From contig JAFTYR010000072.1 of NCBI GenBank assembly GCA_017461315.1, positions 1-44,905 on the forward strand: a stretch of DNA of 44,905 bases, given 5' to 3'. Of this stretch, positions 16,539 to 25,215 are shown piece after piece (within the stretch, counting starts at the first letter, position 1; every line of letters begins with the position of its first letter). Below the pieces are notes generated by a model, which worked only from the letters and a program-made list of their open reading frames with translations, was not told the origin of the DNA and did not search any database. The stretch comes from Burkholderiaceae bacterium (GTDB lineage: Bacteria > Pseudomonadota > Gammaproteobacteria > Burkholderiales > Burkholderiaceae_F). The translations under genes and the position numbers were made by a program.

Positions 16539-17230
16539 TAGTAACGCTCCTTCGTGTTTCTACGAGACAATCCCCAAAGCATTCCAGCCAGCATGCAGAA
16601 TGCAATCGAAAGAGCTAATGCATGTTGTGGAATATAAATACGAACTAAAGCGTAAGATACTAATGCACTTACTAACGGCCAGGAAGTTTTTCGACTTCTC
16701 CACTGTTCACACATCAACATAGCAAATAAACTTGTTAACACGAAATCGAGACCACCCAACTCTACTTTGATTTGCTCACCTAAAACCGCTCCGATCAATG
16801 AACCTAAAATCCACCAGGTATAGTTCATCATCGCTAAGAGAAATACTTTATTTTCACTAACTCCTTTAGGCAGAATTGAAACTTGAGAAAAAGTTTCATC
16901 GGTTAACCAAAAGACAGCCAACCAACGCTTCCAAGGTGTCGATGGGAACTTATCAAGAAGAGGCAATCCGTAGAACACATGCCGTAGATTAACGACAAGC
17001 GTTGCAAAAGCAATCGCTACGATGGGAAGACCTGATGCAAACATCGGAATCATCATGTATTGCACAGCCCCACCATAAATCATAATGGAAGCTAAGGGAG
17101 CAACCCACCAAGACACTCCAGCTTGTACAAATAAAAAGCCATAAACCATGCCTAATGGAACATACCCCATACAAACCGGTATTGATTCCTTTAATGCCCA
17201 AGCAAATTCTTTTTGTTTAAATGTGCTCAT
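16538..17230 (-). CDS. azlC: AzlC-family large subunit of branched-chain amino acid exporter
   Basis: 230 residues with about six membrane segments. The family block GYVPLGMVYGFLFVQAG lies near the start and NLRHVFYGLPLL in the middle, both characteristic of AzlC/YgaZ. It forms the exporter with AzlD encoded immediately downstream. The region upstream (17231-17439) is shared with the divergent cysteine desulfidase gene; a link between amino-acid export and cysteine breakdown is possible but only suggested by position. Confidence 0.88.
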   Translation of the reverse strand: MSTFKQKEFAWALKESIPVCMGYVPLGMVYGFLFVQAGVSWWVAPLASIMIYGGAVQYMMIPMFASGLPIVAIAFATLVVNLRHVFYGLPLLDKFPSTPWKRWLAVFWLTDETFSQVSILPKGVSENKVFLLAMMNYTWWILGSLIGAVLGEQIKVELGGLDFVLTSLFAMLMCEQWRSRKTSWPLVSALVSYALVRIYIPQHALALSIAFCMLAGMLWGLSRRNTKERY

Positions 17231-17460
17231 TGTTCACTATTTAAGAAATATCGAGTCGAAGTTTAAGCGACTCGTTTTATAAGAATCAAATTTGAAATAC
17301 AAATTAACCCTAAAACTGTCTATCCCAAATACAAAAATCTTTGTTTTAATAAATAAAACCGTATGTTACAAATTCAAGAAAAATTATCATTTTTACGGAT
17401 AGAAAATTTCTCTGAGCGCAATGATAATAGTCCGAATGGATGAATCAAAAAGGAACCATC

Positions 17461-18756
17461 ATGCTTACAAAGTCAGATCGAAAGGCCATTATCTCTTTGA
17501 TTAAACAGGAAGTCATTCCTGCTATTGGATGCACTGAGCCGATCGCTGTTGCACTTTGTGTTGCTAAAGCAACAGAGGTTCTTGGTTGTCGCCCACAAAG
17601 CATAAAAGCTTTATTAAGTTCGAATATTTTGAAAAATGCGATGGGTGTTGGCATTCCTGGTACTGACATGATTGGATTACCCATTGCAATCGCTCTTGGT
17701 GCACTAATTGGTAAAAGCGAATATCAGTTAGAAGTATTAAAAGACTGTTCCCCGGAAGCTGTCGAAGAAGGCAAAAAACTAATTGCAGAGCAAGTCATTC
17801 AAATTGCTTTGAAAGAAAATATTGAAGAAAAACTCTATATCGAAGTAATTTGTAAAGCAAACGGAAATAGCGCAAAAGCAATTATTTCTGGAGACCATAC
17901 TCGCTTTGTATACATTGCAAAAAACAACGAAGTTCTACTTGATGAACAAATTCAATTCAAATCTAACAATAAGGTAAACGACATTCAATTGAGTCTACGC
18001 AAGGTATACGACTTTGCAACCACTTCACCTATTGAGGATTTACGGTTTATTCTAGAGACTCGTGATTTGAATAAGAGCGCTGCGGAGCGCTCTTTCCAGG
18101 GACAATACGGCCATCAATTAGGCAAAACCTTAAATAGTAAAAAGAACGAAAAACTAATCCTTGGAGATAATACGTTTAGTCATATTCTTTCGTACACGTC
18201 CGCGGCTTGTGATGCTCGCATGGCTGGGGCCATGATTCCTGTTATGAGTAATTCAGGTAGTGGAAATCAAGGGATTACTGCAACTTTACCTGTAGTTATT
18301 TATGCCGAAGATTGTGGAAAAACAGAAGAAGAATTAATTCGCGCATTAATTCTGAGTCATCTTACGGTTATCTATATCAAGCAAAGTTTAGGACGGTTAT
18401 CTGCGTTGTGTGGTTGTGTGGTCGCAGCGACTGGTTCTAGCTGTGGTATCACCTATCTGATGGGAGGTACCTATGAGCAGATTACCTATTCAGTAAAAAA
18501 TATGATCGCTAATATCACTGGAATGATCTGTGATGGTGCTAAACCAAGTTGTGCCTTGAAACTAACAAGCGGTGTTTCAACCGCTGTACTATCATCCATT
18601 CTCGCCATGGAAAATAAATACGTTACTTCTGTCGAAGGTATTATTGACGATGATGTGGATCAGAGTATCCGTAATCTCACCCGTATCGGTTCTCAGGGAA
18701 TGGACTCAACGGACAAATTGGTTTTGGACATCATGACTCATAAGCAATGTCGTTAA
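17461..18756 (+). CDS. cyuA: L-cysteine desulfidase (CyuA/YhaM family, UPF0597)
   Basis: 431 residues from the chosen start, close to E. coli CyuA (436). The N-terminal block IPAIGCTEPIAVALCVAKA holds a conserved Cys. Further Cys clusters LCGCVVAATGSSCG and MICDGAKPSCALKL match the ligands of the [4Fe-4S] centre of this family, which is related to the serine dehydratase alpha chain. The enzyme breaks L-cysteine into pyruvate, ammonia and hydrogen sulfide, mainly in anaerobic conditions. The ATG at 17461 has a GGA ribosome site; a weaker ATG 21 bases upstream is in frame. No transporter partner (CyuP) is adjacent. Confidence 0.9.
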   Translation: MLTKSDRKAIISLIKQEVIPAIGCTEPIAVALCVAKATEVLGCRPQSIKALLSSNILKNAMGVGIPGTDMIGLPIAIALGALIGKSEYQLEVLKDCSPEAVEEGKKLIAEQVIQIALKENIEEKLYIEVICKANGNSAKAIISGDHTRFVYIAKNNEVLLDEQIQFKSNNKVNDIQLSLRKVYDFATTSPIEDLRFILETRDLNKSAAERSFQGQYGHQLGKTLNSKKNEKLILGDNTFSHILSYTSAACDARMAGAMIPVMSNSGSGNQGITATLPVVIYAEDCGKTEEELIRALILSHLTVIYIKQSLGRLSALCGCVVAATGSSCGITYLMGGTYEQITYSVKNMIANITGMICDGAKPSCALKLTSGVSTAVLSSILAMENKYVTSVEGIIDDDVDQSIRNLTRIGSQGMDSTDKLVLDIMTHKQCR

Positions 18757-18860
18757 GTCTTTCTTACAAGCCTTATTTTCTGAAAAAGATCCTGTTCGCA
18801 CTCCTGATTGCGCTCCAAATACACTCCATTTACGTAAAAAAAAACGATCTTTTTAAGATT

Positions 18861-18894
18861 TCAAAAAACAAAAGACCTTGAAATTCAAGGCCTT
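18861..18894 (-). terminator. Intrinsic terminator after tRNA-Leu
   Basis: On the minus strand AAGGCCTTG pairs with CAAGGTCTT (one mismatched or wobble position), loop of 5, followed by TTGTTTTTT. Confidence 0.75.
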
Positions 18895-18915
18895 ACAAAT
18901 ACATAAATGCTGTAT

Positions 18916-18999
18916 TGGTGCGGATGAATGGACTCGAACCATCACGTCTAGGACACCAGAACCTAAATCTGGCGCGTCTACCAATTTCGCCACATCCGC
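18916..18999 (-). tRNA. tRNA-Leu(UAG)
   Basis: 84 bases with the long variable arm of class II tRNA. Acceptor GCGGATG/CATCCGC, discriminator A, encoded CCA. Anticodon stem CCAGA/TCTGG with loop TTTAGGT gives UAG. Confidence 0.96.
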
Positions 19000-19038
19000 A
19001 ACAGTACCAATCAACTGATTAGACTGAGAGAGCTACGC

Positions 19039-19067
19039 ATTTTAATACAAAATTTACTTTCTGTCTT
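19039..19067 (-). promoter_or_regulatory. Promoter of tRNA-Leu
   Basis: Minus strand: -35 AAGACA (19067-19062), 17-base spacer, -10 TAAAAT (19044-19039). The predicted start is about 33 bases before the tRNA. Confidence 0.5.
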
Positions 19068-19107
19068 GTAACTAATACAAAAGACATCAAAAATCTTCTC
19101 AAACATC

Positions 19108-19671
19108 CTATTCTGGATTTTTCTTTAAGAATTCTTCTAACCAATGAACTCCGATAATTGTTTTTGCATCGGTAACTTCACCAGAAAAAACTTTTTCTCG
19201 TAATTCAGTCCAAGGCATACGGATCAACTCTAAAACCTCGCCTGCATCTAAATTCTGCTGAACAAGGGTTAGATCACGTGCTAAGAAAACCGTAATTTCC
19301 TCATCCGAATAACCAATAGCATTATTAAATCTCCCGAGCTTATCCCAGCGTCTTGCTTCATATCCGGTTTCCTCAATAAGTTCGCGCTTAGCGCATGCCA
19401 ATGGTGATTCATTAGGATTTAACTTTCCGGCAGGAAATTCTAAGAAAGAACGACGAAGAGGATGGCGCCATTGACGTTCCAAAATGACGTCTCCATTACT
19501 CATAAGAGGAATCATCATCGACGCACCAGGATGCTTCAAGTACTCACGGATCGTCACAACACCGTCGCTTACCTTGACTTCATCTTGAATTAATCGAAGG
19601 AAATGTCCTTTGAATACTTCTCGTGTGCTTAAGTTTTCTTCTGCAAGTGGATCTTTATATTCAGTAGTCAT
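19108..19671 (-). CDS. NUDIX hydrolase, ADP-ribose pyrophosphatase type
   Basis: 187 residues from the ATG at 19671 (a GTG four codons upstream is possible). The complete Nudix box Gx5Ex7REUxEExGU is present, starting GKLNPNE and ending RELIEETGY in mid-protein. The N-terminal strand-rich part (KGHFLRLIQDEV) and the overall length match ADP-sugar/ADP-ribose pyrophosphatases (NudF type), which cut ADP-ribose to AMP and ribose-5-phosphate with Mg2+. The gene stands alone; substrate within the family is not certain. Confidence 0.85.
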   Translation of the reverse strand: MTTEYKDPLAEENLSTREVFKGHFLRLIQDEVKVSDGVVTIREYLKHPGASMMIPLMSNGDVILERQWRHPLRRSFLEFPAGKLNPNESPLACAKRELIEETGYEARRWDKLGRFNNAIGYSDEEITVFLARDLTLVQQNLDAGEVLELIRMPWTELREKVFSGEVTDAKTIIGVHWLEEFLKKNPE

Positions 19672-19762
19672 TAGGAATCTCACTAGTCTTACCGTAGTCT
19701 TTTATCATAACCCGTAAAAACCCAGTGTGGAATACCCTACTTTCGTAATTTGCAGTTTTGAT

Positions 19763-19797
19763 AAAAAAAGAGACTTTATGAATATTCACAAAGTCCC
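19763..19797 (-). terminator. Intrinsic terminator after the porin gene
   Basis: On the minus strand GGGACTTT pairs with AAAGTCTC (one G-U), with an inner TGAATATTCA palindrome, followed by seven T. Confidence 0.88.
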
Positions 19798-19825
19798 TTT
19801 TAGATCAAAAGCAAATTAAAAGTTC

Positions 19826-20926
19826 TTAGAAATTATGGTGTAAACCTAAACCAAGGCTCCAATTTTCATATCCAGAACGGATGGATTCGGTCTTAAGTAA
19901 CTTACCACCCTTTTGCCAAGCGCCCCAGCTGTAAACAAAGGTACGTTTAGAGAGTGGATATTCATAAGCAACGCCCAAGCCGTATTTAGAGAATTTATCT
20001 CCCTTACCTTCTAAATCGTTACTAGCTTCGCCTAAGTCACCTTTGATTTTTCCGAAAGCGTAGTTAGCGGCGAGCTTTGCGGTACCACCACCCAATGGAA
20101 CTTCAGCACCTAATGTAAACAAATGCTGATTTGCTCCCTTACCGGTCAATTCAACAGCAATTTCTTCATCCGAAGAGACAATGCTACTTAACTTGTTACC
20201 GTACTGATAACCGAAGAATGGTTTAACGCTCTCAAAATCATAAGCAACGCTGAAACTGATCGCCTGAGTGGATTCCTGATCGGATTCACGTACGTCATAA
20301 ACTTCATAAATCAAACTACTATTAAGGTTGCCAGATTCATAAGTGACACCTAAGCCATAATAGTGATCATTTTTGCTCCACTTATTGGCATCATCAACAA
20401 CACCATTGGAGTACTGGAGATAACCTTTTAATCCATCAAATTCTGGAGTGACATAAATCATTGCATTATTTAGGATCTGTCCAGAAAATACACCGTAGCT
20501 ACCTAAACCAGCCTGTAAATAATCAGTACCAAAAGGAGAAGCATCCCAAATAGAGTAGCCACCTTCATAAGTTGACAAACCACCCATGCGACCAAAAGCA
20601 AATTCACCAAAAGGACCGGTAACGCCTAAAGTTGCTTGTTTACCAAACTGCAATCCATCTTCACCATTAGCGCCATTGTCAACAGTAAAACCATTTTCTA
20701 AAGTGAAGTTAATGCCGTATCCGTTTCCAAGATCCTCTTCCCCTGTCAATCCCCAAACAGAGCCACCTGCAATGCCATCTTCAAAAGCAGTGACTGTATC
20801 GGCACCCTTAGCCTTCTGAATTGCGATCGCTCCATCTAAAGTACCGTAAAGATTGACCTGACTATCTGCCAATGCACAGGTACTAACACAGGCAACACTT
20901 ACTGCAATTAATGTCTTCTTAAACAT
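19826..20926 (-). CDS. Outer-membrane general porin (Burkholderiales type)
   Basis: About 366 residues. A 20-residue signal peptide (MFKKTLIAVSVACVSTCALA) is followed by mature DSQVNLYGTLDGAI, the usual start of Gram-negative Porin_4 proteins. The body has alternating strands, a GxFGEFAFGRMGGL segment of the loop-3 region, and the chain ends in Phe (LGLGLHHNF), the outer-membrane assembly signal. The ATG at 20926 is chosen for the signal peptide and a GGGAA ribosome site. It forms a 16-stranded trimeric pore for small hydrophilic solutes. A Fur-like box and an FNR-like box lie upstream, suggesting control by iron and oxygen. Confidence 0.92.
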   Translation of the reverse strand: MFKKTLIAVSVACVSTCALADSQVNLYGTLDGAIAIQKAKGADTVTAFEDGIAGGSVWGLTGEEDLGNGYGINFTLENGFTVDNGANGEDGLQFGKQATLGVTGPFGEFAFGRMGGLSTYEGGYSIWDASPFGTDYLQAGLGSYGVFSGQILNNAMIYVTPEFDGLKGYLQYSNGVVDDANKWSKNDHYYGLGVTYESGNLNSSLIYEVYDVRESDQESTQAISFSVAYDFESVKPFFGYQYGNKLSSIVSSDEEIAVELTGKGANQHLFTLGAEVPLGGGTAKLAANYAFGKIKGDLGEASNDLEGKGDKFSKYGLGVAYEYPLSKRTFVYSWGAWQKGGKLLKTESIRSGYENWSLGLGLHHNF

Positions 20927-20959
20927 GTTGTTTCCCATTTAATAGATTTTATATATACG

Positions 20960-20978
20960 AATGATAATAGTTATCATT
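20960..20978. promoter_or_regulatory. Fur-like box upstream of the porin
   Basis: 19-base near-perfect palindrome, AATGATAAT-A-GTTATCATT (8 of 9 positions symmetric), built from the GATAAT-type units of the Fur consensus. Its near edge is 33 bases upstream of the porin ATG. A second weaker AATGA-AAA-TCATT palindrome lies at 21055-21067. Confidence 0.65.
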
Positions 20979-21023
20979 TACGGAAATGTTAAACTTTTTT
21001 ATCTACTATGGGTGTTCGATAAA

Positions 21024-21037
21024 TTGACATAGATCAA
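21024..21037. promoter_or_regulatory. FNR-like box upstream of the porin
   Basis: TTGAC-ATAG-ATCAA, 9 of 10 conserved positions of TTGAT-N4-ATCAA. A weak -10 (GATAAA, 21003-20998 on the minus strand) lies 30 bases from its centre, which is the spacing of FNR-activated class II promoters. The predicted transcript would run through the Fur-like box. Confidence 0.55.
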
Positions 21038-21450
21038 ACAACCATTAAATTAATAATGAAAATCATTCTTTTTTGATTAAAAATGATTTTAATTTTCATA
21101 AGCGTTGCCGATTTGCAACACTTTAAATATAAAAATAGAAATAACAGGAAACGGAAGAGACTTTTGAGAAGAATACAGAGGGGTTGTATTTGAGATACAA
21201 AATTTTCTATATTTCGCTTTTCTTTGCAATAAACACCGGCACAAAAAGACTTAGTATCCCTATTTCTTGTTAGTCTTATCCCCTAAAATAGGCTATATTG
21301 GTAGTGATTCCCCCTCCCCTTTCTATTCATTTGCTACTATTAACTATGCGTGCGTTGCCTTTTAGGCCTACGACTCGATAAATATAGGATAAGAAAAAGG
21401 AGGATTGCATTATCCTGCTCTTTTATATAGAGAGTTGGTAATGGAATATT

Positions 21451-21768
21451 ATGAATAAGCAAGAGCTAATTGACATTGTTGCAAAGAAGAACAACATAAC
21501 TAAAGCCTTAGCAGGTAAAATTCTGGCAACAGTAGCTGAAACAGTAATTGAGACCGTTAAAAAAGACGAAAAAGTGGTTATGGTCGGGTTTGGTACTTTC
21601 TGTCAATATAAAAGAAAGGCTCGTAATGCTCGAAATCCATTAACAAAGAAAATTCAAGTAGTGCCTGAAAGTAGTCGACCTAAATTTATTCCTGGTACGG
21701 CATTTCGCAATGCAATCGACCCAACTTTTATTGAAAAGTGTAAAGAAGCTGGTCGTAATACAAAATAA
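21451..21768 (+). CDS. HU-family DNA-binding protein with extended tail
   Basis: 105 residues against 90 for HupB in this window. The N-terminal dimer part (MNKQELIDIVAKKNNITKALA) and VVMVGFGTF core are typical. The arm region is ARNARNPLTKK rather than the usual RTGRNPQT, and a basic/polar tail follows the normal HU end (after PGTAFRNA). It binds and bends DNA; it may be a specialised HU or IHF-like paralogue. A GGA ribosome site lies 7 bases upstream. It stands alone and ends at the hairpin at 21798-21825. Confidence 0.88.
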   Translation: MNKQELIDIVAKKNNITKALAGKILATVAETVIETVKKDEKVVMVGFGTFCQYKRKARNARNPLTKKIQVVPESSRPKFIPGTAFRNAIDPTFIEKCKEAGRNTK

Positions 21769-21797
21769 TCATTAGAGGCTTTCTAACAACTACTTAA

Positions 21798-21825
21798 ACC
21801 CCAAAGTTTCTTCATACTTTGGGGT
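21798..21825 (+). terminator. Intrinsic terminator after the second HU gene
   Basis: Perfect 10-bp stem ACCCCAAAGT / ACTTTGGGGT with an 8-base loop, followed by ATTTGTTT. It lies between convergent genes and may serve both. Confidence 0.8.
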
Positions 21826-21831
21826 ATTTGT

Positions 21832-22407
21832 TTATAAAGAGCCCGATACACGTGGTGCAGGATAATGTCTTCGAGCACCACGATGTTCAAAACTTTCAAG
21901 TACCTCAATTTGCTCTGGCGTCAATTGTTTCAAAAGTTCAGAACGAGCTTTCGCTAATTGTTCTGTTTTTGCTACTCGTTCCTTTAATCGCTCTACCCTT
22001 AACTCTAAACGCTCTTGTTGCGTCATTTGCGCACTTGGTTTAATCGGCGATACCTGGTGAAGAGCTTCTAAAGCCTTACTATAGGTATCCCAATAGGATT
22101 TTTGAGCTTCACTAAGTTTTAACTTTCCTGTTAAAAGAATCTGGCGATCTTCAAAAGAAAGCCCCGAGTATTCATGTCTAAATTCTCTACCATGAGGTCG
22201 ATAACCCTCTTTTTTATCTATACAAGGATGAGAATCGCCACGTAGACACGGAGGTATTCCTTTGTGAGGCATACACCCATCTAACTCCATATGAGATGGA
22301 TGATGAAGGGGACGATCGGTCCAACATTGAGCAGAAACAACAGTAGCCCCTGTTGCTAATAAACCAGCAAGAACCAGATTTAAAGTTTTTTGGGTTACTC
22401 TAGCCAT
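21832..22407 (-). CDS. Spy/CpxP-like periplasmic LTxxQ protein with His/Cys-rich segment
   Basis: 191 residues. A signal peptide ends near residue 26 (TVVSA). The mature N-terminus is rich in Cys (28, 45, 54, 62) and His (35, 36, 39, 48, 60, 72, 78). The rest is mainly helical with the Spy/CpxP-type pattern: LKLSEAQKSYW about 95-106 and LTPEQIEVLESFEH about 162-175. Spy/CpxP proteins are periplasmic chaperones or stress sensors; some relatives (CnrX, ZraP) bind metals. The Cys/His segment suggests metal binding or disulfides, but this is inference. The gene is alone and diverges from the recombinase gene. Confidence 0.7.
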   Translation of the reverse strand: MARVTQKTLNLVLAGLLATGATVVSAQCWTDRPLHHPSHMELDGCMPHKGIPPCLRGDSHPCIDKKEGYRPHGREFRHEYSGLSFEDRQILLTGKLKLSEAQKSYWDTYSKALEALHQVSPIKPSAQMTQQERLELRVERLKERVAKTEQLAKARSELLKQLTPEQIEVLESFEHRGARRHYPAPRVSGSL

Positions 22408-22579
22408 AGACGTTTCCTATTTATTTCTAATCATTGATATTTAATTCAGTATATTAGAAATTTTAAATAGGAGACGTAATCAAGCGTAAAAAGGATTGCT
22501 AATTGAAACGTTTATAACAAAATGAAATACATTAACCTCTTTTTTTGTTAAAAAGACTTTAGGCAAACACTAAAGTAAA

Positions 22580-24178
22580 ATGATCGACATTCAATATTTT
22601 TTAATAATTGCTGTGGCTACTTTAGATTTTGATGCTCCATTGAGTCGATATTTTAAAGACGAAATTGTTCAATCTTTTCATGAACATGACATTACATCGT
22701 TAGATGATGTCTACGATCTTGTTGTCGGCAATCCAAGAAACTGGGCTTCTGTTCTTGGCTGGAATGAAGCGCAAGCCAATGGCTTAATCAAGTGGTTATA
22801 TGACAATCAAAAAGGAAACTTTGAAGTATCTAAAGATATTGAAAAAAAAGCTAAAAGTTTTCAGTCTCCCTATTACGCAACTAAAGAAAGTATTGAAGAT
22901 ATTTCAGCCAATCGCTGGGAACATATTGTTAATAAAGAATCGATAAACCGAAAAAAACGTATTGGCGAACGCCAAGAAAGCACAATTCTTGCTCCACTTG
23001 AAGCGATCCACTTACCTGCATCGGTTGACGGTTCTGATGGCACCAATCGTGGTTTAAGACAGCAATGCGCTTTAGAGGCTACTTGTGATACCGAAGCCAT
23101 TAAATCTTGGTTAAAAGCAAGAGCGAATAATCCAAATACCTTAACTGCTTACAGAAAGGAATCAGAGCGCTTCCTTTTATGGTCGGTTCTTGAAAAGCAA
23201 ACTGCTCTTTCTTCCTTAAACATTGAACAATGCTCCGATTATCTACGCTGGTTAGAGCAACTAGGACGTACCGATGAAACGGAGTGGGAAAAACGATGGA
23301 GACAACCTCAGTCTCTTTGGGTCGGACCTAAAAATGTATCTCGTTCAAGTGGTGACTGGCGTCCTTTTAATAATGCGCTCTCCTTTTCAAGCCGAAAAGC
23401 TGCGGTTACCATCATTCGACAGCTTTTTAGCTTTTTACAAAAAACCGGTTACTTACGTTTCAATCCTTTTGATCAGATATCAACCAAAATTCCTCTTCTT
23501 CCAGGAGAAGGAAAGCCTAAGGAGTTTGCTGACCGATCTCTTTCTGAACAACAATGGGAAGAAATCCTTAATTACTTAGACAAGATGCCAGACAGCATCA
23601 CGAAAGCTCGCCTAAAAGTCATCTTACTGCTCGGTAAAGGTTTGGGGATGAGAGCAAGTGAAATGCTCAATGCACGATGCAGTTGGATTCACTTCTCCTC
23701 AATTCATCAAACCAGTAATATGGCCACAATTGACATTGTGGGTAAAGGAGATAAAGAAAGACGTCTTCCTCTTAGTGAAGAGCAACTTGGAATCATTAAT
23801 GACTATTTGCAGTACCGTAAATTAACGGATATTACGGATGCGACTCTCTCACAAGTTCCAATATTAGCTTCAATGAAACCGCGTAAAAAAGGTAGTAGTG
23901 ATGCGTTGTCTCGTTCAGGACTTTATTTGATCTTATCGAATTTTTTAGAAGAAGTCGCTCGGAGCATTCAAAAGGAACGCCCCGTTGACGCTTCTAAACT
24001 ACGTACAAGTTCGACTCATTGGTTGCGCCATACGTTTGCGGTTACAAGCCTAAAGGTCATGCCCGTTAATATTGTACAAACCGCAATGGGACACGCTTCA
24101 GTCGGAACGACAAGTCGCTATATCATGCCAGACCAAAGAGAAATATTTGAAGCCATGAAGAAGAAATCGTCTATCTAG
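22580..24178 (+). CDS. Tyrosine recombinase with DUF3701-like N-terminal domain
   Basis: 532 residues. Residues about 15-75 (from DAPLSRYF) resemble the DUF3701 domain seen in Burkholderiales phage-integrase-family proteins. A SAM-like core-binding domain follows (about 170-310), then the catalytic domain with a full set of active residues: Arg358 (GLGMRASE), Lys389 (GKGDKERRLPL), His480 and Arg483 (HWLRHTFA), His505 (MGHAS), Tyr514 (TSRYIMP). Family members cut and rejoin DNA through a tyrosine link. No phage, transposon, attachment site or cassette gene is adjacent, so it looks like a resident chromosomal recombinase. There is no clear ribosome site. Its 3' end overlaps holB by 4 bases, convergently. 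Confidence 0.85.
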   Translation: MIDIQYFLIIAVATLDFDAPLSRYFKDEIVQSFHEHDITSLDDVYDLVVGNPRNWASVLGWNEAQANGLIKWLYDNQKGNFEVSKDIEKKAKSFQSPYYATKESIEDISANRWEHIVNKESINRKKRIGERQESTILAPLEAIHLPASVDGSDGTNRGLRQQCALEATCDTEAIKSWLKARANNPNTLTAYRKESERFLLWSVLEKQTALSSLNIEQCSDYLRWLEQLGRTDETEWEKRWRQPQSLWVGPKNVSRSSGDWRPFNNALSFSSRKAAVTIIRQLFSFLQKTGYLRFNPFDQISTKIPLLPGEGKPKEFADRSLSEQQWEEILNYLDKMPDSITKARLKVILLLGKGLGMRASEMLNARCSWIHFSSIHQTSNMATIDIVGKGDKERRLPLSEEQLGIINDYLQYRKLTDITDATLSQVPILASMKPRKKGSSDALSRSGLYLILSNFLEEVARSIQKERPVDASKLRTSSTHWLRHTFAVTSLKVMPVNIVQTAMGHASVGTTSRYIMPDQREIFEAMKKKSSI

Positions 24179-25215
24179 GCGGATTTCTTTACCACAGAGG
24201 CTGAGTATTTCAATATAAAAGTTTGAATCGTCAACTTAGCATTTAAAGGATGATCTGCCATCCGTGCCATTTTTTCTGCTTCAGACCAATAGGCTAAAAG
24301 AGGTTTTACGTCTAAATTCTGCGCTAAAGAGATAATCTCAGACTGCTTTTTGACGTTATAGCGAACAGCTAGTCCTTGTGTCGCATAAATTAAATCACAA
24401 ACAAATCGCTGAATGTATGCAATAAAGGCAGGTAAAGGAATCTCGATATTAAGTGCATCAAAGACTTGAAAATGCGTTAGCTGATTTCCTTTTAGCAGTA
24501 AATCCAAAAGGATCGCCTCTACATCTTCCGAGAGTCTTAACTTCACATCTTTTTCAAATAGTAAAAGAGGCATTCCTCCAAAAGAAGCCAAGGTACTTTC
24601 GGGATCCTTAACACCATTTTCACGCAAAAACTGCTGAGCTTGCGCCTTCGGAGGAAAAGGAACTCGAACCAACTGACAACGAGAACGAATCGTCGGCAAC
24701 ATCGCATCTAAATCATCAGTAGCCAAAACAATCGTTGTTCCTGCCGGTGGTTCTTCTAAATTTTTTAATAAAGCTGAACTTTGATCCGCTAACATCATAT
24801 TAGCCGGATAAATCAACACAACACGATTTCCACCACGATGACTGGTCGTAGAAAGAAATTCACCCAAAGATCGAATTTTCTCTATAGGGATCTGTCGAGA
24901 TAATCCTTTTTTACTCTCTGACGTTGTCTTCGTTACTGCCCAGGGTTGAGGATGTGCTACTTCTTCAGCCGGACTTAATACCAAACGCAAATCAGGATGC
25001 GTACCTGCCTCGGTTAATTTACAACTTGCACATTGTCCACAAGCTCCACCTTGAACCGGGTGTTCACAAAGAATAGAACGAGCAAAGGAAGCGGCTAATT
25101 CATATACGCCACATCCTCGTTGTCCGTAAATTAAAACAGCACTCGGTAATTTTTGCCTAAGTTTTTCCAACATAAGTGCTGGGGCTTTTAACCATGGATA
25201 GACATCTAATCCCAT
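24175..25215 (-). CDS. holB: DNA polymerase III delta' subunit
   Basis: 346 residues, the usual size. AAA+ clamp-loader fold with the four-Cys zinc module (CEHPVQGGACGQCASC, about residues 49-65), the SSALLKNLEEPPAGT block and the SRC motif (IRSRCQ). The P-loop position reads GQRGCGVYE, lacking the Lys-Thr of active ATPases, as expected for delta'. It helps load the beta clamp. The start overlaps the tmk end by 10 bases. The mltG-tmk-holB order is conserved in proteobacteria. Confidence 0.93.
   Translation of the reverse strand: MGLDVYPWLKAPALMLEKLRQKLPSAVLIYGQRGCGVYELAASFARSILCEHPVQGGACGQCASCKLTEAGTHPDLRLVLSPAEEVAHPQPWAVTKTTSESKKGLSRQIPIEKIRSLGEFLSTTSHRGGNRVVLIYPANMMLADQSSALLKNLEEPPAGTTIVLATDDLDAMLPTIRSRCQLVRVPFPPKAQAQQFLRENGVKDPESTLASFGGMPLLLFEKDVKLRLSEDVEAILLDLLLKGNQLTHFQVFDALNIEIPLPAFIAYIQRFVCDLIYATQGLAVRYNVKKQSEIISLAQNLDVKPLLAYWSEAEKMARMADHPLNAKLTIQTFILKYSASVVKKSA

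Larger units (their letters stand above)
20927..21450. other. Divergent intergenic region between porin and second HU
   Basis: 524 bases, AT-rich, no gene. It contains the Fur-like and FNR-like sites on the porin side. On the HU side a perfect AGGAGG at about 21400 has no ATG, GTG or TTG at a usable distance; the adjacent AGGAT/ATCCT can form a small hairpin. Confidence 0.5.

Noticed and set aside
21390..21450. Perfect AGGAGG about 50 bases before the second HU gene (leader peptide?)
   Set aside because: The only nearby starts are a TTG one base away and an ATT; neither is usable. HU has its own site closer by.
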